Assembly: GCA_946894095.1 (NCBI GenBank)
Contig: OX335657.1
Span: 3,162,001 to 3,226,000, forward strand
Reading direction: 5' to 3'
Length of the DNA: 64,000 bases
From: Incurvaria masculella
Lineage: Eukaryota; Arthropoda; Insecta; Lepidoptera; Incurvariidae
Shown here: positions 42,812 through 53,034 of the stretch, piece after piece
Position numbering within the stretch: the first letter of the stretch is position 1
Layout: every line of letters begins with the position of its first letter
Program-made: the position numbers and the translations under genes
The notes under the pieces: model-generated
The model's input: only the letters and a program-made list of their open reading frames with translations
What the model was told of the DNA's origin: nothing
Database searches by the model: none

Positions 42812-43181
42812 GCCTCAGTGGCCCAGTGGCGCGACACTTCGGCGATCGCTCTCCGAAGTTAAGCAACAATCTGGTTTGGATGGGTGACCATTCGACCGTT
42901 GAGAAAGGCTGGCCGTGGTTCGGATTCCACGTTAAACTGTAGGTCCCCTTCCTTACTTACTAGGTGGTAGGGTTAATCCCGCCCGGGTTGGTACCATCGC
43001 ATTGAATGAACGATGGTCGAAGCGGCAATGAAAATTGTCCGTGTTTTCCATCCAGTTCAATGTAGCCGTGCAATATAAGGAAGGTCCTGGCATGGCACCT
43101 AGTTCCCATGTGGTGTGTTGGGGCTAATACCATGACAGAAGGTGTGGTATTAGCCATCATGTCCAGTCACATAAAAAAAGA
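42812..43181 (+). mobile_element. SINE family B, full copy with 5S-type head
   Basis: The head (about 42812-42912) reads 'gcctcagtggcccagtggcg', 'ctccgaagttaagcaacaat' and 'tttggatgggtgacc', ending in 'ccgttgag...ggc'. The first ten bases pair with that end, allowing GU pairs, as in 5S helix I. The body and 3' end 'ggtattagcc' ... 'tgtccagtcacataaaaaa' are complete. With the 29692 copy it is the reference for this family. Confidence 0.85.
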
Positions 43182-43369
43182 AAATATCACATGAGAACAT
43201 AGGCCCTATGGAAGAACCTCTCTTATAGGCATAAGTACATTGGACCGGCCGGAAAATACGGAAAATATTCATTGCCGCCTTCGTTCTCAAGCGAATTATT
43301 ATTTAATGTTTATTTATTATTTTTAATTAATTTATTAAATTATTTTATTAATTATAATTAATGTTTTTT

Positions 43370-43600
43370 TATCAAATGCGATGGAAACAACTAGGATGGC
43401 ATTAACCCTACTAAGTACCGTCTGGTAGGGGCATCCCTTCCATTATGATTACAAATTAACAGTGTTACATGGATTCCGAGTCATGGAACAGCTCGCATTC
43501 GTGACGAAACGCTCTTCAAAAAGATGCAACTCAGAAAGAGACACAAAGTGATGCATGAAAGGGGCGGGGTTCGAAGCCATGATCTAGGACAAAGGCTCGG
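43370..43600 (-). mobile_element. SINE family B with tRNA-side end
   Basis: 'caaatgcgatggaaacaact', 'taccgtctggtaggggcatc', 'cgagtcatggaacagctcgc' and 'agtgatgcatgaaaggggc' follow, then a 'ggggttcgaagccatgat' stretch that is a B-box-like remnant of the tRNA-type head. Confidence 0.7.
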
Positions 43601-43617
43601 CACCCCAGACATTTTAA

Positions 43618-43633
43618 CCCCCCCCCCCCCCCC
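43618..43633. repeat. (C)16 homopolymer
   Basis: Sixteen consecutive C residues at the junction of SINE B and family K. The true length may be misread in an assembly. Confidence 0.85.
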
Positions 43634-43815
43634 AATAACGATTTTTGTTATTTTTTTAGTCGGTGTCAGCCAAGGTAGCCAAGGTTCTCTTGATTTGCGC
43701 AGCGCGTGCCCGGCTGACGCCGACTCATAAAATAACAAAAATCGTAACTACAAAAATAGGAATTATTTTTTACTTTTTAGTGTTTTTTCTTCGGAGTCGG
43801 TTATATTTTTTTTTG
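43634..43815. mobile_element. Family K palindrome, copy 2, loop inverted
   Basis: The arms 'aacgatttttgttattttt' and 'aataacaaaaatcgtaact' flank a loop with 'ggttctcttgatttgcgcag' and 'cgcgtgcccggctgacgcc'. The outer right side ends 'cggagtcggttatattttt' as in copy 1, but the loop runs in the opposite direction relative to it. The left outer arm is shortened against the (C)16 tract. Confidence 0.65.
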
Positions 43816-43854
43816 TAATTTTTTTTTATTCATAAGCGGCGAGCCTAAGGGCCG

Positions 43855-44005
43855 AGTGCACGAACGTACAAAAAATCAAAATCAACGTCAAAGTATGATC
43901 AAACACGTCATTTTGTGTGGACAGTATGGAAGGAACTCTATGCGGATCACTAAAAGTGACGTGTTTGAACATTGATTAACTCGGCCATCTCTTCGTGCAA
44001 CCGGG
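43855..44005. mobile_element. Family N element, copy 2 (reverse)
   Basis: 'aaatcaaaatcaacgtcaaa', 'aaacacgtcattttgtgtgg', 'ctaaaagtgacgtgtttgaa' and 'gccatctcttcgtgcaac' are the complement order of the 30655 copy. Confidence 0.65.
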
Positions 44006-44559
44006 GCTAAGTCGTAAGCAGACGTACGTATTTGTCTGTATAGTTCAGTAAGTTAAAGCTACGAAAACGTAATCTAAAAGTCAGGCTACATTGAGCTGAA
44101 TGGAAAACACTGACTGGATAATATTCATAAGGTTTATTTGTGCACACAGCCAAAAATGCAATATTATTTCTTAATGGTATCACTAAATTTCACATGGCAA
44201 TGGGGGTAGAAAGAAAATAATTCAAATATATTTTAAACAAGAGTATTCTAATCCTACCTACCCACTCCAAAACTGTTACTTTTCGAACTAACTTCGGTGG
44301 AGCAACTTCAAACTCAACATAAAAGTGGTTATTGTTGACACCAAGAAGAATTGTACAAGAAATTACTCATCAAGGATTAAGAGAGTAGCTGCAGTGCCAC
44401 TTAGTGCTCAGTGCTCCAACATTCAAGCAAGGGCGACCCTGAACCTGTGCACAAGGTTTCTCAAGGAGAACCAAGTCAAGAAGCCGATAGGCGAACCAGC
44501 ACCTGGATTATTTGGAGGTACCGATTAAAATATATACAGTCCACTCCCTATTCTAAACC
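44006..44559. other. No gene recognised
   Basis: A short B-like trace ('ttgagctgaatggaaaacac') lies at 44092-44112. Two overlapping plus-strand frames at 44325-44611 have no domain. Confidence 0.35.
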
Positions 44560-44760
44560 TCCAAACAAAACACCGACAATTGTTCAGTCCAGCTTCGACC
44601 AGCGGGCTTAAATCCTACTACCTAGAAGGGGAAGGGGATCAACAGTTTTACATGGATTCCGAGCCAAGGAACAGCTCGATTTTTTAACGAAATGCTTATT
44701 TCTATATTATATTTACTTATACAACTCATAAAGAGAAAGAAATTGATTGAAATGGGTGAA
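44560..44760 (-). mobile_element. SINE family B, diverged copy
   Basis: 'gtccagcttcgaccagcggg', 'tactacctagaaggggaagg', 'ttacatggattccgagccaa' and 'aacagctcgat' follow the body into the tRNA-side junction. The head is lost. Confidence 0.65.
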
Positions 44761-45104
44761 AAGAAATGCTCAACGTTAACTTATTTTTCTTCCATACTTT
44801 TACAACAATTCATTGCATTACATTTTTTGGTCATCACTTAAATTATTAGTACGTCATTGTCTAGTTTCACTATTGCTAGAATTATTCACACTTCGGTTAT
44901 AATGAACTGCCACACAGAATGAAAAGTTACAATTTGACGTACTACATTTTAACAGACTTTCTTACCTGGCGCCACATGGGGCTCTACTCTCCATCAGCCT
45001 GAAATCATACTACATAACGATTTCCAGTTTCTGTAAATATACCATTTTAGCTGTAGCTTTCTACTCTTGGTTATTGAAAAATGTAAATATATTTTGAAAT
45101 TAAC

Positions 45105-45185
45105 AGTTCAGTATTCACCGCGAAGGAGAACTGGCAAGAATCTTCGCTGAATTTTTTCAACGTCCACTTAGTCTCTATTTACAAA
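45105..45185 (-). mobile_element. Family L LINE tail fragment
   Basis: 'gaaggagaactggcaagaat' and 'tttcaacgtccacttagtct' are the complement of the 9180 tail. Confidence 0.5.
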
Positions 45186-46366
45186 TTTGTTTGCCACTGC
45201 TTACAGGAATACGGGTTATTGGTACCCCTTTGTGTGAATACATTATTTTAATTCCTTGTAACATAAATGGCAAGTATTTATCGTTGATGATAGAAGAAAA
45301 AAAAACGCAGATGAATACATTCAATTAATATTAATTCATTATTGAATGTATTGTATGTAGTATTGAAAAGTCACAAATATTTGTTTAGCTAGTTCTACAC
45401 TGCGTTGCTAATCCTTGTAATAATTTTGTGTTCATTAAATTTTAATCCATATAATTATGTATTCGTAAAAACATAACATCAAATGGATCTATTAAAAGAA
45501 AGCAATTAAAATTAAAATATCGCAAACAATTTCGCTAATGGAAGCACTAATTTGAAGGAGATGAAAAAGAATAAAGAATGAAAACAAAAGAATGTCAATT
45601 TATGGTCTCTCCTGTCCTATAAATATATGACGTATCGTGGGCTTTAGGGGGCTTAGCAGGATGACCACAAACCTCTCCTGGTACCAGTGAATTCAGCGAA
45701 CTCGTTACATTAGGTACACGTTACACAGGAACAAGCGAAACTGACCTGTTGGATCTGCCTGTCTGGTTCGGACGAATATCCAATAACAAGTGCGTGACCA
45801 CCGCGCATGTCCTCGACCGGTAAGACTTTTCAAACCTGTCCAGGCGTGACATCTTGACATACTCGATTCTTATTGGTCGCTAGCTTGTAATTCGGTTGGC
45901 ACGCCTGCGTTTCCTCTTAGTAGCGCCATCTGTCTTCATTAAAACGCACATTGAACACAACATCATTAACAATGCTAGAACAGAAACCTTCCGGTAGTAT
46001 TGAACTAAGACGAACTTCCGTCATTCATCGAACCATGAACAAAAATGATTATCGATCACTGCGACATATATAAGAATCTTTTAGACTGTTTCGAAAGCGA
46101 ATGTTTGCAGAATATAACCCATCGTGGCGCCGCAGCTAGACTTAGGGCCTCGGGGTCATTAGAAAGGGCCTGCCTTATTAGAGTGCCCCATTGCCCACTC
46201 CGACCTCACGGATCCCTAATTTACTGCTCTCTCTCTCTCCCTCTCGGTTAACCGCTATCGTGTTTTTGAGACTTCTAAGAGCAATAAGGTGCCTTATTTG
46301 TCTTGGTCGTGTTGTGAAAGGGCCCTTCTTTTTTGTGGTGAACATATCGGACAAAGAGAAAACTGA
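45186..46366. other. No gene recognised
   Basis: AT-rich up to 45600, then a more balanced region (45620-46340) with overlapping short frames on both strands and a (CT)n-like run at 46228-46248. A few short strings such as 'tgcgtgaccaccgcgcatgt' look single-copy. No protein domain was found. Confidence 0.35.
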
Positions 46367-46550
46367 CATGGATGGCTAATACCACACAACTACCGTTATG
46401 ATGCTTGAGAATTGTCCGTGTTTTCCATCCAGTTCAATGTAGCCGAGCAATATAACAGAGGTCCTCGCATGGCACCTAGTGCCCACGTGGTATGTTAGGC
46501 TAATATTTGACGTTCAGTTTGATATTAGCCATCCATGTCCAGTTAGACAA
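46367..46550. mobile_element. SINE family B chimera: two 3' ends in inverted orientation
   Basis: It begins with the minus-strand 3' end 'gacatggatggctaatacca' and then, after 'accgttatgatgc', switches to the plus-strand body 'attgtccgtgttttccatcc', ending 'gatattagccatccatgtcc'. Two SINE parts have been joined head-on, by recombination or template switching. Confidence 0.7.
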
Positions 46551-47243
46551 AAAAAAATCTTGTATGGGCGAAAAAAGCAGTGTCCACTTGAATGTTCCTC
46601 TTTGAAACAAGCGTAGTTCGCTTGTACATATTTAATCATATTATAATAAATAAATGATATATTTCAGTTTTTCCGAAGACGGGAAAATATAATTATACAT
46701 TATTGAAAATCACATCTGGTTTAATGCATTTTGCCTGCCCCGCAAGGGTGACAATAGAAAAAGTTCTGTTTTAACTTTACCATGATTTACTAAGAAATAT
46801 TTGATCATGTACATAAATATTGTTCAAGTAATAATGTAAATAAGTAACTTTTAGATGTTAATAAGTATTAAATAAATATCTGTACTTGTGAAAATATAAT
46901 TTAAATAAAGCAATATTTTTCTTCAAAGATAGACCATGTCAACAGAGCGAATTGAAAATTAAACATTTAACATTAAACAACTTAAATATGGCAAAATCAA
47001 ATGTTATATGTATTATTATAATAATTATATGCTAGTCCTAATTGCAATCATTGAAAATATCTTCTATATTATAAAATGGGTGGCACAATAAATAGTTTTT
47101 TAGTTTAATCTTAAAATTGGTCAATTGATTACTATTTATAATTGATATATTTGAATGATTGTACATTTTTCCTCATATATACTCAAATTATTTCTTAAAT
47201 AACAAACATTTAGATCCTTTTTGTCGAAAACTTTCATTATTTC
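46551..47243. other. AT-rich, no gene recognised
   Basis: Strongly AT-rich with no open frame or element end of note. Confidence 0.45.
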
Positions 47244-47719
47244 TTAAGGCCCTCGTACTAGCCAAATCGCAAAGTTAGACGAGGCACCCCGAGTTAACTA
47301 ACTAATTCTGACGATTATAAGTGTCATTCTTACAATATATGATTCCTTGTCTAGGAGTCAACCTATTTTCGTTAATGTATGTTTCCTTTTTGTACACAAA
47401 ATACATTGCGGAAACGGTGTCCATTTCCGAACTTTTTTGACTAAATGTAGAAATCTAAAAGCAAATGGAACTTTTTGTTTATGCATATATGCTGTTTTTG
47501 CTTATATCTAGAAATCACATTACTTTCAGATTTATAATGTGAAAAATCTACTTTTTTATTATTATTATTTAAATAACTGATGGAATCCAAAAATATGAAC
47601 AATACATTAATAGTCTTGAGTTCTATTTGGACTTACTGAGCCGTTTCACTACATAATTTTACATTTGTTGAAAGGCACATTTGTATGGCGCGAGTAGTTG
47701 GCTAGTCCTAGCGCCTTAA
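47244..47719 (-). mobile_element. Family H TTAA MITE, copy 3
   Basis: TTAA at 47244-47247 and 47716-47719. Ends 'ggccctcgtactagccaaat' and 'ttggctagtcctagcgcc'. The interior matches copies 1 and 2 in reverse, including 'ggaaacggtgtccatttccg'. Confidence 0.85.
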
Positions 47720-47949
47720 GTACATCTGTTAGAGACTTGCGCAATCGCGGTTCGTTTGGCGCATTTGGAAGTCAAAACACATTTTAATAAGCAAACCTTT
47801 TTGTGCTATCTTCCTGCAGTGTAACAATCACACCATAAATATCCATATAAATTTGTTTTCCAAGATTTTATTTATTTGTGGAGCAGCAAGTACTGCGAAA
47901 GCGCAGATACTTCGGCGGCGATACGGCCGTATGCCCGGGGCCATATACG

Positions 47950-48501
47950 TTAAGGTGGCCAAACCCGCTCATCTCCTCATACAAAAGGGGAAAGAAGATC
48001 ACGCCCATATTTCTTGTCAGAGATCTAAAATTTTGCTCAAAATAGCTTTATTTGATCGAACTAGATAGGTCTGATGACCATTGGCATTGCATAATTGTGT
48101 TTGGTTTCTAAGTTATAAGTTCCGAAAGTTCGAATTTTTCAAGCGTTTTATACAATAACTTTGGAGTTGGATTACGCAATGATAAAGTAAGAACATCTTA
48201 AAAAGATTAGTCATCAGACATAGCTTATTTAATCAAGATTTATGATCTATTTGGTTTTTGTTAGATTTTTTACTACAGCGGTCGTGGTTTACTTTTAGCT
48301 ATAAGTTGTTTTGAAATTACAATTTTCGTAAATCTTACCAAATCAAACACTATGCACATTGTCTTTTTTGTGGACATGTTGCATCTTCCTCATCACGGAG
48401 CCTGTCTTTTTCTTTGAAACAGAGAAGGTCCCAGAGCGCAACAGCACGGTTTTGTACCGTGCCCGCGAATGAGTTAGGCCCGCCGGGTTGGGCCACCTTA
48501 A
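47950..48501 (+). mobile_element. Family G TTAA MITE, copy 3
   Basis: TTAA at 47950-47953 and 48498-48501 with the family's inverted ends. It lies 230 bp from family H copy 3, the second place in the window where G and H are neighbours. Confidence 0.9.
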
Positions 48502-48814
48502 CGGCTTCATACGAGCCGGGGCCCCAGTGAACGAGAACCGGCCGCAATTAGAGCTAATACCGGTGTTACGCGCCTGCGCATGGAGCTCATTACCATCGGA
48601 TAATAATTATGTTGTTTCGAAGAAATTGAGCCGCTCCGCACCCGGTCTTACTCGAACGTATCTTGCCTCGCGAGACATTTTATTTTGAATTTAAATTAAG
48701 TTTGTTTTGAAATTAATTTCACATTTTAATTTGAATTACGTTGTTAGGTTGTTGAAATGGAAAACCATAATTTCCAAACTGGTCCCATGAACTGTTCAAG
48801 TTCTATCTTTTTTA
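48502..48814. other. No gene recognised
   Basis: A short GC-balanced stretch (48502-48680) followed by AT-rich sequence. No known repeat. Confidence 0.35.
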
Positions 48815-49192
48815 TTGTAACCGGACATGAATGGCTAATACCAAAAGATATTAGCCTAACACACCACGTGAGAACTAGGTGCCATGCCAGGACCTTCCTT
48901 ATATTGCTCGCCTACATTAGACTGGATAGAAAACACGGATAATTTTCATTGCCACTTCGACTATCGTTCATTCAATGCGATACCAGCCCGGGCGGGATTA
49001 ACCCTACCACCTAGAAGTCAATCCGAACCACGGCCAGCCTCAACGGATTAACCCTACCACCTAGAAATTAATCCGAACCATGGCCAGCCTCAACGGTTGA
49101 AAATGGTCACCCATCCAAAAACCAAACGCGCTCAGAGGTGATTCACCAAGCTTATCGAATCGGAAGGCGTCGCACCACTGGGCTGCCGAGGC
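48815..49192 (-). mobile_element. SINE family B with 5S-type head and a 50-bp internal tandem duplication
   Basis: It runs from the 3' end 'ccggacatgaatggctaata' to the head 'cgcaccactgggctgccgag'. The segment 48995-49044 is repeated at 49045-49094 ('ggattaaccctaccacctag' ... 'ccagcctcaac') with few differences. The head matches 5S-like sequence ('ggtcacccatcc', 'gcgctcagaggtg'). Confidence 0.8.
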
Positions 49193-49608
49193 AAAATTCT
49201 TTCCCAATATTCTTCCTGACAAGAATAGCCTAGTTCGATGGGGAAAATCATTAAATAGTTTCAAAAAGTTTCAAAGTTTTTTTTATTTCAGGAAGCCAAT
49301 ACATGAATGTCTTATAAACTAATACACATATGATATAATACTCTAAATATAATTAGGTAATACTAAACTTTAACTGATATATAACCAAAAATCATTAAAT
49401 AGATTATGCCCATCGTGTAAAGGACTTCGAAGGCACAGCGAAACCGAGTCCAAGTTTGATTTGACAGCTTACGTATCGTCGCCACAGAATAACTAGTAAA
49501 AACTTGTATTGAGTTTGACGTTTTAACGCAAACGCAAAAGGCCAATTTAGATGAGAACTCGGACTGACCACTATGTTATTTTTATGATGTTAATGAAATT
49601 ATGCTTTT
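49193..49608. other. No gene recognised
   Basis: AT-rich; no repeat or gene seen. Confidence 0.4.
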
Positions 49609-49909
49609 TAGGGTTCCGTACCCAAAGGGTAAAAACGGAACCCTATTACTAAGCCTCCGCTGTCCGTCCGTCCGTCCGTCCGTCCGTCTGTCACAGGGCT
49701 GTATCTCATGAACCGTAATGAGGTAGGCAGCTGAAATTTTCACAGAGTGTGTATTTATTTGGCTGCTTGAACGACAAATGCGTAAAATAAAAGAATTATA
49801 AAAATTAAAAGGAACCCCCGTTAAAAAAACGTGATTTTTTGTGTTAAATCTTGTACGATGGTACGGATCCCTTCGTGTGCGAGTTCGACTCGCACTTGGC
49901 CGGTTTTTT
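49609..49909 (-). mobile_element. Family A repeat, copy 10, full length
   Basis: From 'tagggttccgtacccaaagg' to 'gttcgactcgcacttggccg'. It is a clean copy with (CCGT)5-type microsatellite and was used here as the reference across the 12-kb and 32-kb insertion points. Confidence 0.9.
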
Positions 49910-50169
49910 TTAAAGATTGATCCATGTGAATGGTGATAGGAGAAAGTGGAAAGTACACAAGGAACGGCAGGAAACGCCAGTATGTCGGGATAAGTGCGCT
50001 CCGCGGCAAGCCAGCAAATTAAGCGGACTCGTTTCTCGTTCACTAATTACTAGATCACTACATGTGAAAGTGACTCGCCACGTCGCAATGATAGATCAGG
50101 CGATTGAGTGCATGGGAGGTATCAAGTGCTGTTTTGAGGTTGACAACAGTAGAGTTTCGTTTTATTTAT

Positions 50170-50590
50170 TTAAACTCTTGGTAGTCAAACTACACTAAGG
50201 CTGAGATAAATAGTCGTAACAAAAACTAAGGCTAACGAAAAGTAGTACTTTGTGACGTCACTTTGAGATTTCGGCCATACAAAATGTGTCAAAGTGACGT
50301 CACAAATTTCACTTTCATTAGTCTTAGTTTCGGTTACGACTATTTATCTCAGCGTATGTTACGTCACTAACTGATGGATACGCGGATTCGATAAACTCAG
50401 TAAAGAAGAACTCGCAAAGGAACTTCAATAGTTTATGTATTTTTTTATGTCCACAATAATGAAATATTGACATAGATATAAATACTATAACCAAACAATT
50501 ATTTGTTTGAACAAAGAAAAAAAGAAACAGCCTACCTCAGTGCAAACAGATTAAAAATACAAATTCCTTAACTAAGTTCCTTATACAATA
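50170..50590 (+). repeat. Family Q repeat, copy with family C inserted (filled site)
   Basis: The segments 50170-50198 and 50354-50590 together match 56505-56800: 'ttggtagtcaaactacacta', 'acgcggattcgataaactc', 'aaagaaacagcctacctcag' and 'aaattccttaacta'. The MITE at 50199-50353 is missing from the other copy, giving a paired filled and empty site. Confidence 0.7.
50199..50353. mobile_element. Family C MITE, copy 3, best preserved
   Basis: It starts 'ggctgagataaatagtcgta' and ends 'ggttacgactatttatctca' with 'gc'. 'tgacgtca' occurs in both arms. Comparison with 56505-56800 shows it landed at a TA that is duplicated. Confidence 0.85.
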
Positions 50591-50696
50591 ATATATCCAG
50601 GGTGAATTTTTCAAGTGTGTCTTCGTGGCCAAATTCGAAACCATAAAAAAACACAGTCATGGTCCGATTTTAATAAAATCTAAAGCTTCACTGATT

Positions 50697-50850
50697 ATTT
50701 TATGTATTTAATGGATACAACATTACCGTTATTTTATTTTATTTATTTCTCATTGATTTGAGGTTATCCTATCCAGCTTTCGACGAATGTCACGACCAAA
50801 AACGTTTTATGATCTATTTTAATGCTTCCATGTAAATGGCAGTGGCTCGC
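50697..50850. repeat. Partial copy of the family E flank
   Basis: 'atggatacaacattaccgtt' and 'cgacgaatgtcacgaccaaa' recur in order at 51074-51260, around and inside the family E element. This is an older, internally deleted tandem copy lacking the tRNA-like core. Confidence 0.55.
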
Positions 50851-51113
50851 CTAAAATTAATAAAACTGCGTTATTGTATTTTTTTTTTAAATATTTTTTC
50901 TAGTCGAAAATTGAAATAGTTGATTTGGGAAAACATTGAAACACTTTGTATTTTTTCACTAAGCATTATCTTCGCTCATGAGCAACAGATTCAGTTAGGT
51001 AATGTTATGCGGAACTAAAGGAAAATATTGATTTTTAGTATACTGATTTATTTGATATTTTTTATGTATTTTAATGGATACGACATTACCGTTATCTCAT
51101 TATTGTGAATTTT

Positions 51114-51309
51114 AGCGACATCTACATTTGAAGCATTGTAATCAGATTTATTAGATAGATAATTGTCGGGATAGCTAAGTTGGTTAGAGCAGTGGACATG
51201 TAATCCAAAGGTCGCAGGTTCGAAATTTGCTTCCGACGAATGTCACGACCAATACTTTTTCAGATTATTTTCAAAATCTGATAACAATGCTTCAAATGTC
51301 AATGTCGCT
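51114..51309 (+). mobile_element. Family E: tRNA-like core within ~36-bp inverted repeats
   Basis: The ends 'agcgacatctacatttgaag' and 'cttcaaatgtcaatgtcgct' are inverted repeats that extend inward to 'aatcagattt/aaatctgat'. The core at 51165-51237 is tRNA-like. A second copy at 22580-22740 keeps the core but only one end. The combination of a pol III-type core with MITE-like ends is unusual for a SINE. Confidence 0.75.
51165..51237 (+). tRNA. tRNA-like sequence (Thr-type), not a functional tRNA
   Basis: 73 nt. The acceptor ends 'gtcggga' and 'ttccgac' pair with one GU. The A-box region is 'atagctaagttggttagagc' and the B-box 'ggttcgaaatt'. The anticodon position reads TGT, but the preceding base is A where tRNAs have T33, and the T-arm stem is imperfect. 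It is best seen as the pol III promoter of a mobile element. Confidence 0.6.
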
Positions 51310-51884
51310 GAACTCAAATTAAAGACTGATAAATAAAACTGGAAAAATAATTACTTAATGTATAAACTGCTAGGCTGGACTTGAAAGCGACGTATTTGTT
51401 TAGCGCGGACCGGTACCATCGTATTAAATGAAAGCCCTGGCATGGCGCTCAGTTTCCAAGATCTAATATCATGCCAGTAGTCGTACGAATCGTTTCAAAT
51501 GTACGAAATCACCAACAAATGCTATGCCATCTTTTACACATTTTGCCACAAATAAATACATTTATAAAAAAAAATTGATTCCGACGAATTGAGAACCTCC
51601 TCCGTCCGTATTCGATTAATAAAAAGAAATTCATTCCCATGTAATTTTCAAATAGATCGTAACCGCGCGAATTCGGGAGTCGTGCGAACGAAAATTTATT
51701 TTCCAATGCGAATACTACTTGCCACGTTTACCTGAACGTGTTGCGAATGTGAAATTGTCTTCCTCAACTTTCCTATGCGAGAGCACGCGAGAGCATACCC
51801 CCAATACAGATAACTTTGTAGGGCATCACAGCGGTTCTCTTTCAAATTGTCCAACTTCTGTTCGAAGGGAATGAGGAACACCCG

Positions 51885-52160
51885 TATATGTGGCTTGTAG
51901 CCTAGTAGCGAGGGGACTTGCCTAGCATTCCAAAGGTCTGGGTTCAAATCCTCGCCGCGTTCATGCATCACTTTCTTTCTCTTTCTGAGTCAGTTAGGTG
52001 CATCTCGTCACGAATGCGAGCTGTTCCATGGTTCTGAATCTATGTAAAACCGTAGGTACCCTTCTCCTAGGGTTCGTAGTTAGACCAATCCCGCCCACCA
52101 ACGCGTTGGATGAAAATATGTTCGAAACGGCATTGACAAATTGACCGTGTTTTCGAACCA
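51885..52160 (+). mobile_element. SINE family B with best-preserved tRNA-type head
   Basis: The head (about 51892-51957) reads 'cttgtagcctagtagcgagg' (A-box) ... 'aaggtctgggttcaaatcct' (B-box). A linker 'tcatgcatcactttctttct' ... 'cacgaatgcgagctgttcca' follows, and then the SINE B body from 'tggttctgaatctatgtaaa' to 'gttcgaaacggcattgacaa'. The body is the one that 29692 and 42812 carry behind a 5S-type head. The 3' third is missing. Confidence 0.8.
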
Positions 52161-52571
52161 TTTTGAATTTCCTATATTCCTATGGTAAACCCTGTCAAAA
52201 TGACATTGCATTTTAAAAGGGATACAAATACATTTTTTTTCCGAATAAAAAACGGGTAATCTGTCATTATTTCCATGCAAAATATTTTAAGAATTTACAT
52301 ACTATTGTTATTATTATTTCTTGCAGGATGCCAGCATTACTACGTTTTTTATAAATGCGAAAACTACCAAAATACGAATCACAATCACATGTTAAAATTA
52401 ATAATTCCTAATTATTTTAAAATATTTTGCGCAATGCAGCATTCTTAGTCATAAACCATAAACGTATATCTTAGATTTTTACTATATATTTTCTAAAGGA
52501 AGATTATAACAGAAAATAACTCTAAATAAATAAATTTTGCTCAATTCATTCTGAAACCATAAATGACGTGG
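52161..52571. other. AT-rich, no gene recognised
   Basis: No repeat ends or coding potential noted. Confidence 0.4.
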
Positions 52572-52770
52572 CTTCCAGTCTCGGTAGCCCAGTGGTGCGA
52601 CGCCTTGCGATTCGATAAGCTGGGTAAGCACCTCTCAGCGCGGTTAGGTTTTGGATGGGTGACCACAAACCGTCGAGGCTGGTCGTGGTTCGGATTCCAA
52701 GTAAAACTGTAGTTCCTTACGACCTTCCTATATTGCTCGGCTGCATTGAACTGGATGAACAACATTTACA
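52572..52770 (+). mobile_element. SINE family B, 5S-type head joined to an inverted body piece
   Basis: The plus-strand head 'tctcggtagcccagtggtgc' ... 'agcgcggttaggttttggat' followed by 'gggtgacc' is clean to 'attccaagtaaaactgtag' (52706). After 52716 the sequence is minus-strand body ('accttcctatattgctcggc', 'tgcattgaactggatgaac'). The middle is lost and the rest flipped. Confidence 0.75.
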
Positions 52771-53034
52771 GAAAAAAAACTTAGTCAAAAGTAGCAAGCC
52801 TCTTCTAAATACTTATTTTTGTATTTACTTTATTAAAATTACTTTCTTTCTACCCCCGACAAGAGCTCGTTTATATAAGCCGTATTTTAAAAACATTTCA
52901 GGGAATTATGTATGTAGTAGCCCTACAGGCAAACGTTTGTATTGTACGCAAGACTAACAAACGGTTCCGTGGGCTGGAGAATTATGAAGTTATCGTGGGA
53001 TTATTATCATAAAACAACACGCCTTCGGAGTTAT

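Noticed and set aside
42960..43160. Open frames with 'HARTFLILHGYIELD' (also 29464 and 48757)
   Set aside because: They are minus-frame readings of SINE family B bodies.
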